In this document: in pieces, positions 21,215-29,721 of the stretch | How the letters are laid out: each line of letters opens with the position of its first letter | Numbering within the stretch: the first letter of the stretch is position 1 | Assembly (NCBI GenBank): GCA_902510635.1 | Contig: CABXCB010000002.1 | Span: 1 to 55,991 of the forward strand | DNA length: 55,991 nucleotides | Direction of reading: 5' to 3' | Origin: an uncultured Pelagibacteraceae bacterium | Lineage (GTDB): Bacteria > Pseudomonadota > Alphaproteobacteria > Pelagibacterales > Pelagibacteraceae | Notes under the pieces: model-generated | Database searches by the model: none | The model's input: only the letters and a program-made list of their open reading frames with translations | What the model was told of the DNA's origin: nothing | Position numbers and translations under genes: made by a program

Positions 21215-21355
21215 ATGAAAATTTATCTAATTTGGTTAGTGAGTGTAATTATATGGAACTACGGATTCCCACAGGCCACTCCTCTTGAAGATGTGTTAGT
21301 TGCAATTATACTTTCATTAATAAGCGTAATTTTAAAAAAATATCTTAAAATTTAA
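21215..21355 (+). CDS. Small single-pass membrane peptide (46 residues), unknown
   Basis: An ATG 5 bp after the glycosylase stop opens a 46-codon frame ending at TAA next to the convergent DUF3047 stop. The product starts MKIYLIWLVSVIIWNYGFPQ, has a second hydrophobic run (VLVAIILSLISVIL) and ends with a lysine-rich tail (KKYLKI). The hydrophobic profile and tight fit between two genes suggest it is real. I recognise no family. Confidence 0.6.
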   Translation: MKIYLIWLVSVIIWNYGFPQATPLEDVLVAIILSLISVILKKYLKI

Positions 21356-22009
21356 TTAATCTGAAGAAAAATAAATATTTTGATAATAAGCAATAGAACT
21401 AAGTTTAGAATTATCAGTATCTGACATTATAGCAACACCATTAATTTTATCTAAGTCTAAATCATGAAATTTTTTAAAATGTTTTTTTACATTTACTTTA
21501 ACAGTTATCCATTCATTAAAATTTTCTTTTGTAGTAGATAAAGTGTAGTCTATTGATTTTTTTGTAAATGGACTAGGGTTAAATGCATTAACATCGTTAT
21601 TACTAGAAAAAACATAATTCATTGCTCTATTTGAAAGTGGCGTTGCTCCAGTTTTTTTCACTACAAATACCCTTGCAGCATAGTCATGACCTTTTTTGGA
21701 ATTTTCTACTATTCCTTTTAAATCTTTTTCAATTTTCCAAGTAATATTTAAAAAAGGTGTTTTATTTAAATTAATTAAAATTTCTTTCCCAAGCCCTGAG
21801 GCTGAATTATCTGCTTCTGCTCGTAGAAATTTACCATTTTCATTTTCTCCTAAAGAATAAAATGTCTTTGCATCAGCACCCCTAACCTTTCTTACTTTTA
21901 ATTCAGACAATTCTTTTTCAGTAAATTCAAATACATTAACAGTTTCAGCTAAAGACGTGTTTAAAAGTAATAGAAAAAATAATAAAATATAATTAAAAAT
22001 TTTTATCAT
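21356..22009 (-). CDS. DUF3047 family exported protein
   Basis: This 217-residue protein starts with a signal peptide (MIKIFNYILLFFLLLLNTSLA), so it is probably periplasmic. The mature part matches the DUF3047 pattern: LNITWKIEKDLKG, then DYAARVFVVKK, AMNYVFSSN and a C-terminal INGVAIMSDTDNS segment. The family has a predicted beta-sandwich (lectin-like) fold and no established activity. It is the last gene of the apparent TRAP/NCS1/SDR operon, 14 bp after the SDR gene. Confidence 0.8.
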   Translation of the reverse strand: MIKIFNYILLFFLLLLNTSLAETVNVFEFTEKELSELKVRKVRGADAKTFYSLGENENGKFLRAEADNSASGLGKEILINLNKTPFLNITWKIEKDLKGIVENSKKGHDYAARVFVVKKTGATPLSNRAMNYVFSSNNDVNAFNPSPFTKKSIDYTLSTTKENFNEWITVKVNVKKHFKKFHDLDLDKINGVAIMSDTDNSKLSSIAYYQNIYFSSD

Positions 22010-22023
22010 AAATTTTCTTTAGT

Positions 22024-22770
22024 TTAATAAGTAGATCTTCCGCCACTAATATCAAAAACTGCTGCAGTTGAAAAAGAATTTTCCTCAGAAGATAACCAGC
22101 AAACCATAGAAGTAAGTTCGTTTAACTCTAAAAAACGTCCTCTTGGTACTTTTGAAAGCATCCACTGAACATGTTCCTTTGACATTTGATCCAAAATTTT
22201 TGTTTTTGCACCCGCTGGTGTAATAGCGTTTACTGCTATATTATATTTTGCTAATTCTTTTCCTAAAGATTTTGTTAAACCTATAACACCAGCTTTAGCT
22301 GAACTATAGGCGCTTGCATTAGCATTTCCATCCTTACCTGCTACAGAAGCTATGTTAACTATTCTACCATAATTATTTTTTATCATATGAGGAACTATTA
22401 ATTTGCAGCAATAAAATGTACCATGAAGATTAATATCTATAATAGAATTCCAATCTTTAATATCATAATTCCAAAGTTCAGCGGTTGGTCCAGTAATACC
22501 AGCATTATTAATTAATATATCAATTTTATTATTTAATATTATATCAGTCACAGTTTTTTGAATTTGTTCATAGTTTGATATATCAACTACATTATAATTT
22601 AAGTTCGGATTATTAATCTCCTTAGCTGCTTTTGATAATTCTTTTTCGTCTATATCCCATATAAAAACCTTCGAACCAGATTGTAAAAATTTTTTTGCTA
22701 TCTCAAAACCAAAGCCTTGAGCTCCACCAGTTATAATTGCTGTTTTATTTTTAAGATCAAATTGGTGCAT
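22024..22770 (-). CDS. Short-chain dehydrogenase/reductase (FabG-like)
   Basis: This is a cytoplasmic NAD(P)-dependent oxidoreductase of 248 residues. It has the Rossmann glycine motif TGGAQGFG at about 14-21, NNAG at 88-91, and catalytic Ser142, Tyr155 and Lys159 (YSSAK). Asp39 after beta-2 suggests NAD rather than NADP. The C-terminal DISGGRSTY is a common ending in this subgroup. It lies 5 bp after the NCS1 permease gene, so its substrate may be an imported compound. The substrate cannot be read from sequence. Confidence 0.9.
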   Translation of the reverse strand: MHQFDLKNKTAIITGGAQGFGFEIAKKFLQSGSKVFIWDIDEKELSKAAKEINNPNLNYNVVDISNYEQIQKTVTDIILNNKIDILINNAGITGPTAELWNYDIKDWNSIIDINLHGTFYCCKLIVPHMIKNNYGRIVNIASVAGKDGNANASAYSSAKAGVIGLTKSLGKELAKYNIAVNAITPAGAKTKILDQMSKEHVQWMLSKVPRGRFLELNELTSMVCWLSSEENSFSTAAVFDISGGRSTY

Positions 22771-22775
22771 GAATA

Positions 22776-24233
22776 TTACTTACTTGCTAAAAGATAATAA
22801 GTTATTGATGATAAAATTGCACCTATAATCCAAGAAAATGATTGAAGAAATCTTAGATCAACATTCCATATGGTTGATGAAGCAAAAATAAATCCTATAA
22901 ATAAAGAATATATGGCTTTAATCTGCCATCCTCCTGAATAATGATATGATCCATCTTTATCAGAAGAAAATATGTCTTTAATAATAACTTTTTTATTTTT
23001 TATAACATAATAATCAATCATCATAATCCCAGCTATCGGTCCAAAAAATGAACCTGCGGTATCTACAAATGCTAAAATTCCTATTCTGCTAAGAACGGGA
23101 TCCCAAAAAATAGCAAATACAAGACCTAAAGAAATGATTAATATTCCAGAACTTCTTTGGTTAATTTTACTAGGAAAAAAATTAATAATTGAATTTTGTG
23201 AAGGTATATAATTGGCAATTAAATTAGTGGATGCAGAGGCAACCAAAATAAATAATAATGCTACAAAAGTTAAAAAAGTATTGTCAAATTTACCTATAAT
23301 GTCTGTCGGATTAGTTAATATTCTATCTATAGGTATCAAATTTTTTTCAAAAACTACACCAGAACCTATTACCAAAGAAATTGATAAAAATGAAAAAATT
23401 AATAAATTTAAAAGTAAACTTAAATTGCCTTTATTGACTTCACTTTCGCTTTTTACATATCTAGAAAAATCTCCAAAGTTGACAATTATAATTGAAAAAT
23501 AAGCAAAAAAAGTTCCAGCGACAGAAAGTAAAGCTGCTAAATTTTCTTTATTATAAAGAATACTATTTTCAAATAAAGCATTAGATGCATCTTTCATTTC
23601 ATTATAGTTTTCCCTAACTAAGATTATAAAAAATATAACTAATCCAAGATATACAAATAATGTAGAAAAATTTATTATTGCTTTTATAAATCTTTGACCA
23701 TTGCTAAATAACAAATATTGAAACCAAAGAGCAAATATTAACGAAAAACCATCGACAATATTCAGTCCCATAAAAAATAATAAAAATATATCTTTATCTA
23801 AAATTGTACTATCTATTGAAAACAAACTAATTCTAATTAAGTAGCCAATCGATTTTGATAAAAAATATGTTTGAACACCAAACATAAAAATTCCAACTAT
23901 ACCTCGTAACATGGCTACATATTTTGCTCCATATACTCCCATCGAAAGTCTTAAAAAAACTGGAAATGGAATTCCAAGTTTTTGGGAAGGTTTACCAATT
24001 AGATTTGAAAAAAAATATACAAGCAATGATCCAATAATGCATCCACCAAATACTACTAAAAAATTCAACTTATAAACCAAGAATAGAGATGCAATTAATG
24101 AAAATCCAATTATACTTTGGATATTAGATCCCCAAAAACAAAAAATATCTTTCCAAGTCCAGATTTTATTATTGGGATTTACTGAAACAATCTCCCAATT
24201 CATTAGATTAGATTTTTCTTTTTGTTGAATCAC
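22776..24233 (-). CDS. NCS1 family nucleobase/allantoin/cofactor-type permease
   Basis: This inner-membrane symporter of up to 485 residues has about 12 membrane segments. NCS1 signatures include the aromatic N-terminal WTWKDIFCFWGSN segment and LGIPFPVFLRLSMGVYGA near residue 90, with the usual GVQTYFLSKSIG helix after it. Known family members carry cytosine, uracil, allantoin, hydantoins or thiamine-type compounds; the substrate here is unknown. The coordinates use a GTG start at 24233; an ATG at 24203 (MNWEIVSVNP) with a purine-rich stretch upstream is an equally good choice. It is transcribed 24 bp after the TRAP permease gene. Confidence 0.88.
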   Translation of the reverse strand: MIQQKEKSNLMNWEIVSVNPNNKIWTWKDIFCFWGSNIQSIIGFSLIASLFLVYKLNFLVVFGGCIIGSLLVYFFSNLIGKPSQKLGIPFPVFLRLSMGVYGAKYVAMLRGIVGIFMFGVQTYFLSKSIGYLIRISLFSIDSTILDKDIFLLFFMGLNIVDGFSLIFALWFQYLLFSNGQRFIKAIINFSTLFVYLGLVIFFIILVRENYNEMKDASNALFENSILYNKENLAALLSVAGTFFAYFSIIIVNFGDFSRYVKSESEVNKGNLSLLLNLLIFSFLSISLVIGSGVVFEKNLIPIDRILTNPTDIIGKFDNTFLTFVALLFILVASASTNLIANYIPSQNSIINFFPSKINQRSSGILIISLGLVFAIFWDPVLSRIGILAFVDTAGSFFGPIAGIMMIDYYVIKNKKVIIKDIFSSDKDGSYHYSGGWQIKAIYSLFIGFIFASSTIWNVDLRFLQSFSWIIGAILSSITYYLLASK

Positions 24234-24257
24234 TACTTTATATTAAACAAATATAAA

Positions 24258-25592
24258 TTACTGTCCATACAAGACAGTTGGAAGCCATAAAACAATCTTT
24301 GGAAACGCTATAATAATTATTAAACCAATTACCTGTAAAACCATAAATTGCATCATTCCTAGATAAATATCTTTTAAATCCCATTCTGGAACCACTCCTT
24401 TTAAGAAGTATGCCGACAGGGCAACTGGAGGTGAAAGCCAGGCGGTTTGAAGATTAACAGCAACAAGTATCGCAAACCAAGTTAAATTAAAACCTAGTGC
24501 TTCGATTAACGGTAAAATTATTGGAACTATAATCATTACAATAGGAACCCATTCAAGAGGCCAACCTAAAAGAAAAATCATCACCATTACCATCGCTAAA
24601 ATTAAATATTTATTCATTTCTAGAGAAAGTAAGAAATCTGTTAATACCATTGGAGTTCCTAGTCTTGCAAAAACTGCTCCGAAAAAATTAGATGCTGCGA
24701 CTAAAACCATGATAAGCGCTGTAATTTCTAAAGTTTTTACTAATGCGTCTTGTAATTTGGGTAGTGTTAATTTTCTATAAGCCAACGCTAAAATTAAAGA
24801 GCCTGCTGCGCCACACCCCGCTGCTTCTGTAGGTGTAGCAAATCCAAATAGAATACTTCCAAGCGCTGCGAAAACTAGAGCTGCTGGTGGTACTAATCCA
24901 ATAAAAAATTCAATCCATACATCTTTCATGCTTGTTGCTCTAAGTTCTTCTGGTAGCGGTGGTCCAAGATTTGGATTCATCATACATCTGATTGTTGTGT
25001 ATGCCGCATAAAGACAAGCAAGTAGAACTCCTGGCAAAATAGCTGCAGCAAATAAATCTGTTACAGGAATTTCCATTATAGGACCCATAACAACTAGCAT
25101 AATGCTTGGAGGAATTAAAATACCTAGAGTTCCTCCCGCTGTTATTGTGCCAGCTGCTAATCTTACATCATAATTCGACTTATTCATTGATTTGGCTGCC
25201 ATAATACCCAGGATAGTTACTGATGCTCCAACAATCCCAGTAGCAGCTGCAAATATAACAGAAACAAAAAGTACTGCGTAATATAAAGATCCTCTGACTT
25301 TAGCTAACATTAATTGAAATGCTGAAAACAGTCTTTCCATCAATCCAGCTTGTTCCATCATTATACCCATGAAGACAAAGAGTGGAACGGCGGCTAGAGT
25401 CTGTTCAGTCATGACCATCGAAAACTGTAAAGTCATTAAATAAAAGACAAGTTTTCCAAATCCAAGATAACCAAAAACAAATCCTAAAAATATTAAAGTA
25501 AATGAAATTGGAAACCCAATGAAAATTGCAAAAAGCATTACTCCAACTAGAACAAAACCAAGTATAGCTGGATCTATTAGATGAGAGATCAT
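24258..25592 (-). CDS. TRAP transporter large permease (DctM family)
   Basis: This is the 12-segment membrane subunit of a tripartite ATP-independent periplasmic transporter, which drives sodium-coupled uptake of an organic acid delivered by the binding protein. About 444 residues are hydrophobic, with motifs such as GPIMEIPVTDLFAAAILPGVLL and ATPTEAAGCGAAGSLI typical of DctM. An upstream in-frame ATG at 25607 exists, but the ATG at 25592 overlaps the small-permease stop as ATGA and has AGG six bases upstream, so it is preferred. Confidence 0.95.
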   Translation of the reverse strand: MISHLIDPAILGFVLVGVMLFAIFIGFPISFTLIFLGFVFGYLGFGKLVFYLMTLQFSMVMTEQTLAAVPLFVFMGIMMEQAGLMERLFSAFQLMLAKVRGSLYYAVLFVSVIFAAATGIVGASVTILGIMAAKSMNKSNYDVRLAAGTITAGGTLGILIPPSIMLVVMGPIMEIPVTDLFAAAILPGVLLACLYAAYTTIRCMMNPNLGPPLPEELRATSMKDVWIEFFIGLVPPAALVFAALGSILFGFATPTEAAGCGAAGSLILALAYRKLTLPKLQDALVKTLEITALIMVLVAASNFFGAVFARLGTPMVLTDFLLSLEMNKYLILAMVMVMIFLLGWPLEWVPIVMIIVPIILPLIEALGFNLTWFAILVAVNLQTAWLSPPVALSAYFLKGVVPEWDLKDIYLGMMQFMVLQVIGLIIIIAFPKIVLWLPTVLYGQ

Positions 25593-26200
25593 TCTTGACC
25601 TGGCCATCTACCTTTTTTGGCAGCATAATAACTTTTTAATAATTCTGAAACTCCTTGAATTAGTAAGAATATAATACCTATCAGTAAACAAGTTTTGATA
25701 GGCCACATGTAAGGCATCCAAGTAGTATCCATTCCTTTTTCACCTCTCATTATAGATTCTTGAACAAATCCTATTGTCATGTAAAGAAATACTAACAAAC
25801 CTGGAAAATAAAATAATAAGTAAAGCCAAAAATCTACTGTTCCTTGAGTTTTAACTTTAAAATTTCTATATAAAAAATCTGCTCTTATATGAACACCTTT
25901 TGATAGTGCATAACCTGCACCTAGCATAAATAAAGCTCCATAAAAAAAACGGCTCATATCATAAGCCCAAATAGTTGGTGCTAAAAATAATTTTCTTGCA
26001 AATACTTCATAAACCATTCCTAATATTAGAGGTATGGTAATCCAACAAACAATATTACCTATTATTTTGCTAAACCTATCTATTCCAACAATTGTTTTTG
26101 ACATCCAAGTAGGCATATCTTCGGGCATTTTTCCAGAGCCACCTCTTCTCTCAGCGATCATTTCATCTGAAATATCTAATCTACCAGGTTCTTCTGTCAT
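25589..26200 (-). CDS. TRAP transporter small permease (DctQ family)
   Basis: This is the four-segment small membrane subunit of the TRAP transporter, which links the binding protein to the large permease. The 203-residue protein has a cytoplasmic N-terminal stretch of about 35 residues. Membrane segments follow from about residue 50, including YEVFARKLFLAPTIWAYDMSRFFYGALFMLGAGYALSKGVHIRADFLY, the typical DctQ core. It is overlapped by the large permease gene by 4 bp and separated from the binding-protein gene by a strong hairpin. Confidence 0.95.
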   Translation of the reverse strand: MTEEPGRLDISDEMIAERRGGSGKMPEDMPTWMSKTIVGIDRFSKIIGNIVCWITIPLILGMVYEVFARKLFLAPTIWAYDMSRFFYGALFMLGAGYALSKGVHIRADFLYRNFKVKTQGTVDFWLYLLFYFPGLLVFLYMTIGFVQESIMRGEKGMDTTWMPYMWPIKTCLLIGIIFLLIQGVSELLKSYYAAKKGRWPGQE

Positions 26201-26210
26201 AATTTTCCTA

Positions 26211-26247
26211 AAAAAAAAGCGGACTTAATTGAGTAAGTCCGCTTTTT
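26211..26247 (-). terminator. Intrinsic-terminator-like hairpin between TRAP binding-protein and permease genes
   Basis: A perfect 14-bp stem (26214-26227 with 26234-26247) with a 6-base loop and a GCGGAC core lies between the two genes. On the minus strand, the transcription direction, it ends in a run of eight T, the classic form of an intrinsic terminator. It sits inside the operon, so it probably lets most transcripts stop after the binding-protein gene while some read into the permeases. It would also protect the binding-protein mRNA end. Confidence 0.88.
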
Positions 26248-26268
26248 ATATATGTTTTTAACTAATTA

Positions 26269-27399
26269 CTACTTTAATGTAGCTGCGTGAGCCATTCCTA
26301 GCTGCGCATTTGACATTTGAGCTCCTGCCCAGAAAGGAACTGCTGTATCAGCAAATTTCTTCTGAGAGTCCCATACTTTTTTAAAGAACGCATTTTCTTG
26401 TGCATTTTTATTTAAAGTAGCGTTAGCTGCTGCCATGTACTCAACAAAGTAATCTTTAGGAGTATCATGTAGTTGAACACCATGCTTAGTTGTTAGTTCA
26501 TGTAAAGCTTCACCATTAACAAGAATTCTTCTTGCTAAAGATTTCATTAATGAAGCATCAGCTGCAACTTTAAGTGCGTTTTTCTCATGATCACTAAATG
26601 TTTCATAAAGAGTTCCTGTAATATAAAAGTCAGCATTAACAACTACTTGGTGTAAACCTTGTAAATAGTAATGTTTAAGAACTTTTTGGAAACCAAATAC
26701 CATATCAGGTTTTGGACAACACCATTCAGCAGCATCAATTGTTCCTGCTTCAAGAGCTGGAAGAATATCTCCACCTCCCATTGCTACAGATGCAATTCCG
26801 ATGTCTTTATATGTTTGTCCTGGAATTCCTGGAGGAGTTCTGAATTTTAATTTTCTGAAATCATCCATATTTTTTATAGGCTCTGGAAACCATCCTAAAG
26901 CTTCTGGTCCAACTGGTTGAAGCATAAAGCCTTTGATGTTTCTATTCATTTCTTTCCAAAGTTGATCATAAAGTTGTTCGCCACCACCTGATAAAAACCA
27001 AGATAAGAATGCGATATTATCAATACCAACTCCTGCTCCTGCTACTGGAGAACCAAATAACATAGCAGCTGGGTGTTCGCCTGACCAATAGTGTGTCCAA
27101 GCAAAACCACAATCAATTAAACCTTTATCAACTGCATCAAGAGTTTCTTTTACACCAACAACAGTACCTGCAGGCATAATTTCAAAGTTTAATGAACCAC
27201 CAGTTAATGTTGTAACTGTATCAGTAAAGTTTTTAAGCATGATAACTTCGTCACCTTTTGCGTTTAAAACTGTCTGACATTTTAATGTTTTTACTTCATC
27301 GCTTGATGTGCTTGCTTTTTTAGCGCTCTTAGGGTCTTGACACCCTGCTAAAACAAACAATAATAACGCACCAATCGATAATGATATTATTTTTTTCAT
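26269..27399 (-). CDS. TRAP transporter substrate-binding lipoprotein (DctP/TakP-like)
   Basis: This 376-residue protein begins with a lipoprotein signal peptide ending in LFVLAGCQDP (lipobox LAGC), so it is probably membrane-tethered in the periplasm. The fold is that of DctP-type binding proteins. The segment KLKFRTPPGIPGQTY followed by ALEAGTIDAAEWCCPKPD resembles TakP-like proteins, which bind 2-oxo acids through an Arg and a Trp region. A 2-oxo acid or similar carboxylate is a reasonable guess, not a finding. It leads the operon and should be its most highly expressed gene. Confidence 0.92.
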   Translation of the reverse strand: MKKIISLSIGALLLFVLAGCQDPKSAKKASTSSDEVKTLKCQTVLNAKGDEVIMLKNFTDTVTTLTGGSLNFEIMPAGTVVGVKETLDAVDKGLIDCGFAWTHYWSGEHPAAMLFGSPVAGAGVGIDNIAFLSWFLSGGGEQLYDQLWKEMNRNIKGFMLQPVGPEALGWFPEPIKNMDDFRKLKFRTPPGIPGQTYKDIGIASVAMGGGDILPALEAGTIDAAEWCCPKPDMVFGFQKVLKHYYLQGLHQVVVNADFYITGTLYETFSDHEKNALKVAADASLMKSLARRILVNGEALHELTTKHGVQLHDTPKDYFVEYMAAANATLNKNAQENAFFKKVWDSQKKFADTAVPFWAGAQMSNAQLGMAHAATLK

Positions 27400-27542
27400 T
27401 ATATATATCCTCTGTTTATTTTTAAAAAATGAAGTCTCTCAAAAAAAAAATTTAAAACAAGCAAAAATATATTAAATCAAAGCGTTATAATGCTTGTATT
27501 ACTGGAATTTTTAAATTTAAACATTATAAGCATTCTAAACCA
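27400..27542. promoter_or_regulatory. Divergent regulatory gap, TRAP operon versus GMC operon
   Basis: This 143-bp A+T-rich region separates two divergent operons. TATAAT is present on the plus strand at 27486-27491, about 55 bp before the GMC start, and its complement lies at 27523-27528 as a possible -10 box for the minus strand. These two sites form an 8-bp inverted repeat (TTATAATG at 27485-27492 and CATTATAA at 27522-27529). No confident -35 boxes, riboswitch or coding sequence was seen. Confidence 0.45.
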
Positions 27543-29144
27543 ATGAATAATTTTGATTATATAATTATTGGAGCTGGATCTGCAGGTTGTGTTCTTGCAA
27601 ACAGACTTTCAGCTAATCCGAACAATAAAATTTTACTTCTTGAAGCAGGAGGAAAAGACAGTAACCCATGGATACATATACCTGGTGGTTATTTTAAAAC
27701 TATGCATAATCCTGAAACTGATTGGTGCTTTAATACCGAGAAAGAACCAAATTGTGATAATAGAGAAATGGTTTATCCAAGAGGAAAAACTCTGGGTGGA
27801 AGCTCATCAATAAACGGAATGCTTTATATAAGAGGTCAATCAAATGATTATAATTATTGGAGGCAACTAGGTAATGTAGGTTGGTCCTGGGAAGATGTAT
27901 TGCCTTACTTTAAAAAATCTGAAGATTTTCAATTTGGCGAAAATGAGTTTCATGGTTCTGGTGGTCCAATTAAAGTTGAAAAAATCAGAGCAACTTTTAA
28001 AGTTTTGGATTTATTTTTAGAAGCCGCAGAAGAGTTTGGTTACAAAAAAACTGAAGATTTTAATACTGGTGACAACGAAGGAATGGGTTATTTTCCATTT
28101 ACAGTTAAAAATGGCTTTAGGTGTAGTACTGCAGTTGGTTATTTAAATCCTGTTAAAAAAAGAAAAAATTTAAAAATCATTACAAACGCACATATAAAAA
28201 ATATTAATTTTGAAAATAAAAAAGTAACAGGTGTAAACTATTGGATTAATAATGAATTATTTTCTGTAAAAGTTAATAAAGAAATAATTTTAAGTGCTGG
28301 GACAATAGGATCACCACATATTTTACAAGCATCGGGAATTGGTCCTGGTAAACTTTTAAAAGATAACAACATAGAAGTTATTAAAGATCATTCTGATGTA
28401 GGTTCAAATCTTACTGATCATTTAATGCTTAGGCCAGTTTATAAAATAAAAAATTTAGAAACATTAAATGATATTTATTACAGTATTCCAAAAAAAATAA
28501 TAACTGGATTAAAATTCTTTTTATTTAGAAAAGGACCTTTAACTGTAGGAGCAAGCTATGCGTGTGGTTTCATAAAAAGTGACCCTCATCTTGAAACTCC
28601 AAATTTACAGTTTCATATATCACCAGCAAGTACAGATATTCTAGGAAAGGCATCATTACATAAGTTTCCAGCATTCACTCCAACTATAACCAATATAAGG
28701 CCAACAAGTAGAGGTTCGATTGAATTAAAGTCTCCAGATACAAGAGTATCACCAAAAATAAAAATGAATTATTTATCAACAGAAGAAGATAGAGATATAG
28801 CTGGAAAATCGTTAAAAATCGTTCGTAATATTGTCATGAATTCAAAAGCTTACAAAGAATATGAGCCAGAAGAATTAAGACCAGGTGTTAATATTACTGA
28901 CAACGAAACTCTTGCAACAGAAGCTGGTAAATTTGCTAATACAATTTTTCATCCTGTCAGCACATGTAGAATGGGAAAAGATGAAAAAGCAGTGGTAAAC
29001 GATAGACTTGTTGCTCATGGTTTGACAAATTTAAGAATTGTTGATGCATCAGTTATGCCTCACATAACATCAGGAAATACTAATGCACCAACTATTATGA
29101 TTGCTGAAAAAGCAGCAGACATGATAATAGAAGATAGTAAATAA
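27543..29144 (+). CDS. GMC family FAD-dependent alcohol/choline-type dehydrogenase
   Basis: This flavoprotein of 533 residues oxidises an alcohol to an aldehyde. The N-terminal FAD site is DYIIIGAGSAGCVLANRLS at about residues 5-23. The GMC signature GGSSSINGMLYIRGQSNDYNYW follows near residue 85, then ILSAGTIGSPHILQASGIGP near 250. The catalytic-region histidine lies in IFHPVSTCRMG, and the C-terminal SGNTNAPTIMIAEKAADMI closes the FAD domain. It resembles BetA and alkane-alcohol dehydrogenases, but BetB is not adjacent, so the substrate is open. It overlaps the next gene by one base (TAATG). Confidence 0.93.
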   Translation: MNNFDYIIIGAGSAGCVLANRLSANPNNKILLLEAGGKDSNPWIHIPGGYFKTMHNPETDWCFNTEKEPNCDNREMVYPRGKTLGGSSSINGMLYIRGQSNDYNYWRQLGNVGWSWEDVLPYFKKSEDFQFGENEFHGSGGPIKVEKIRATFKVLDLFLEAAEEFGYKKTEDFNTGDNEGMGYFPFTVKNGFRCSTAVGYLNPVKKRKNLKIITNAHIKNINFENKKVTGVNYWINNELFSVKVNKEIILSAGTIGSPHILQASGIGPGKLLKDNNIEVIKDHSDVGSNLTDHLMLRPVYKIKNLETLNDIYYSIPKKIITGLKFFLFRKGPLTVGASYACGFIKSDPHLETPNLQFHISPASTDILGKASLHKFPAFTPTITNIRPTSRGSIELKSPDTRVSPKIKMNYLSTEEDRDIAGKSLKIVRNIVMNSKAYKEYEPEELRPGVNITDNETLATEAGKFANTIFHPVSTCRMGKDEKAVVNDRLVAHGLTNLRIVDASVMPHITSGNTNAPTIMIAEKAADMIIEDSK

Positions 29145-29719
29145 TGAATGAACAAATAATTATTTTTTCTCAAATTGTATTTATTGATCTAGTTTTAGCT
29201 GGTGATAATGCAATTATAATTGGAATGGTTGCTTCGCAGTTCCCGCCTGATCAAAGAAAAAAAATTATTTTTTGGGGAATTGGTGCAGCTGTAGTTTTAA
29301 GAATAATATTAACTCTTCTTACAGCTTATTTGCTACAAATAACTGGAATAAGATTAATTGGTGGATTAGCACTTTTGTATATTTGCTACAAACTTTACAC
29401 AGACGTAATAAAAAAATCTTCAACAGATGATCAAAAAATAAAAGTAAATAATTCTAGTTTTTGGAAAGCAATATGGACAGTTTTAATTGCAGATTTTACA
29501 ATGAGTCTTGATAACGTATTGGGAGTAGCAGGTGCTGCAAAAGATCATTATGGGCTTCTTGTTTTTGGTCTAGTTTTATCTATAGCTTTAATGGCAACTG
29601 CTGCAACTTTAATATCTGGATGGATTAAAAAATATACATGGATAGGTTGGATTGGATTATTCGCAATACTAGCAGTGGCAATTGAATTGATCTATACTGA
29701 TTTAAAGCTATTCTTATAA
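29144..29719 (+). CDS. TerC family integral membrane protein
   Basis: This 191-residue inner-membrane protein has about six or seven membrane segments. TerC/YjbE-type motifs are the conserved acidic VFIDLVLAGDNAIIIGMV near residues 12-29 and IADFTMSLDNVLGVAGAAKDH near residues 114-134. Related proteins are linked to metal-ion homeostasis, for example manganese export. The start ATG shares a base with the stop of the GMC gene, implying coupled translation, although no functional link between the two is obvious. Confidence 0.92.
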   Translation: MNEQIIIFSQIVFIDLVLAGDNAIIIGMVASQFPPDQRKKIIFWGIGAAVVLRIILTLLTAYLLQITGIRLIGGLALLYICYKLYTDVIKKSSTDDQKIKVNNSSFWKAIWTVLIADFTMSLDNVLGVAGAAKDHYGLLVFGLVLSIALMATAATLISGWIKKYTWIGWIGLFAILAVAIELIYTDLKLFL

Positions 29720-29721
29720 AA

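Noticed and set aside
27400..27542. Riboswitch upstream of the TRAP or GMC operon
   Set aside because: The gap has no G+C-rich paired elements and no recognisable glycine, TPP or SAM motif; only A+T-rich promoter-like sequence is visible.
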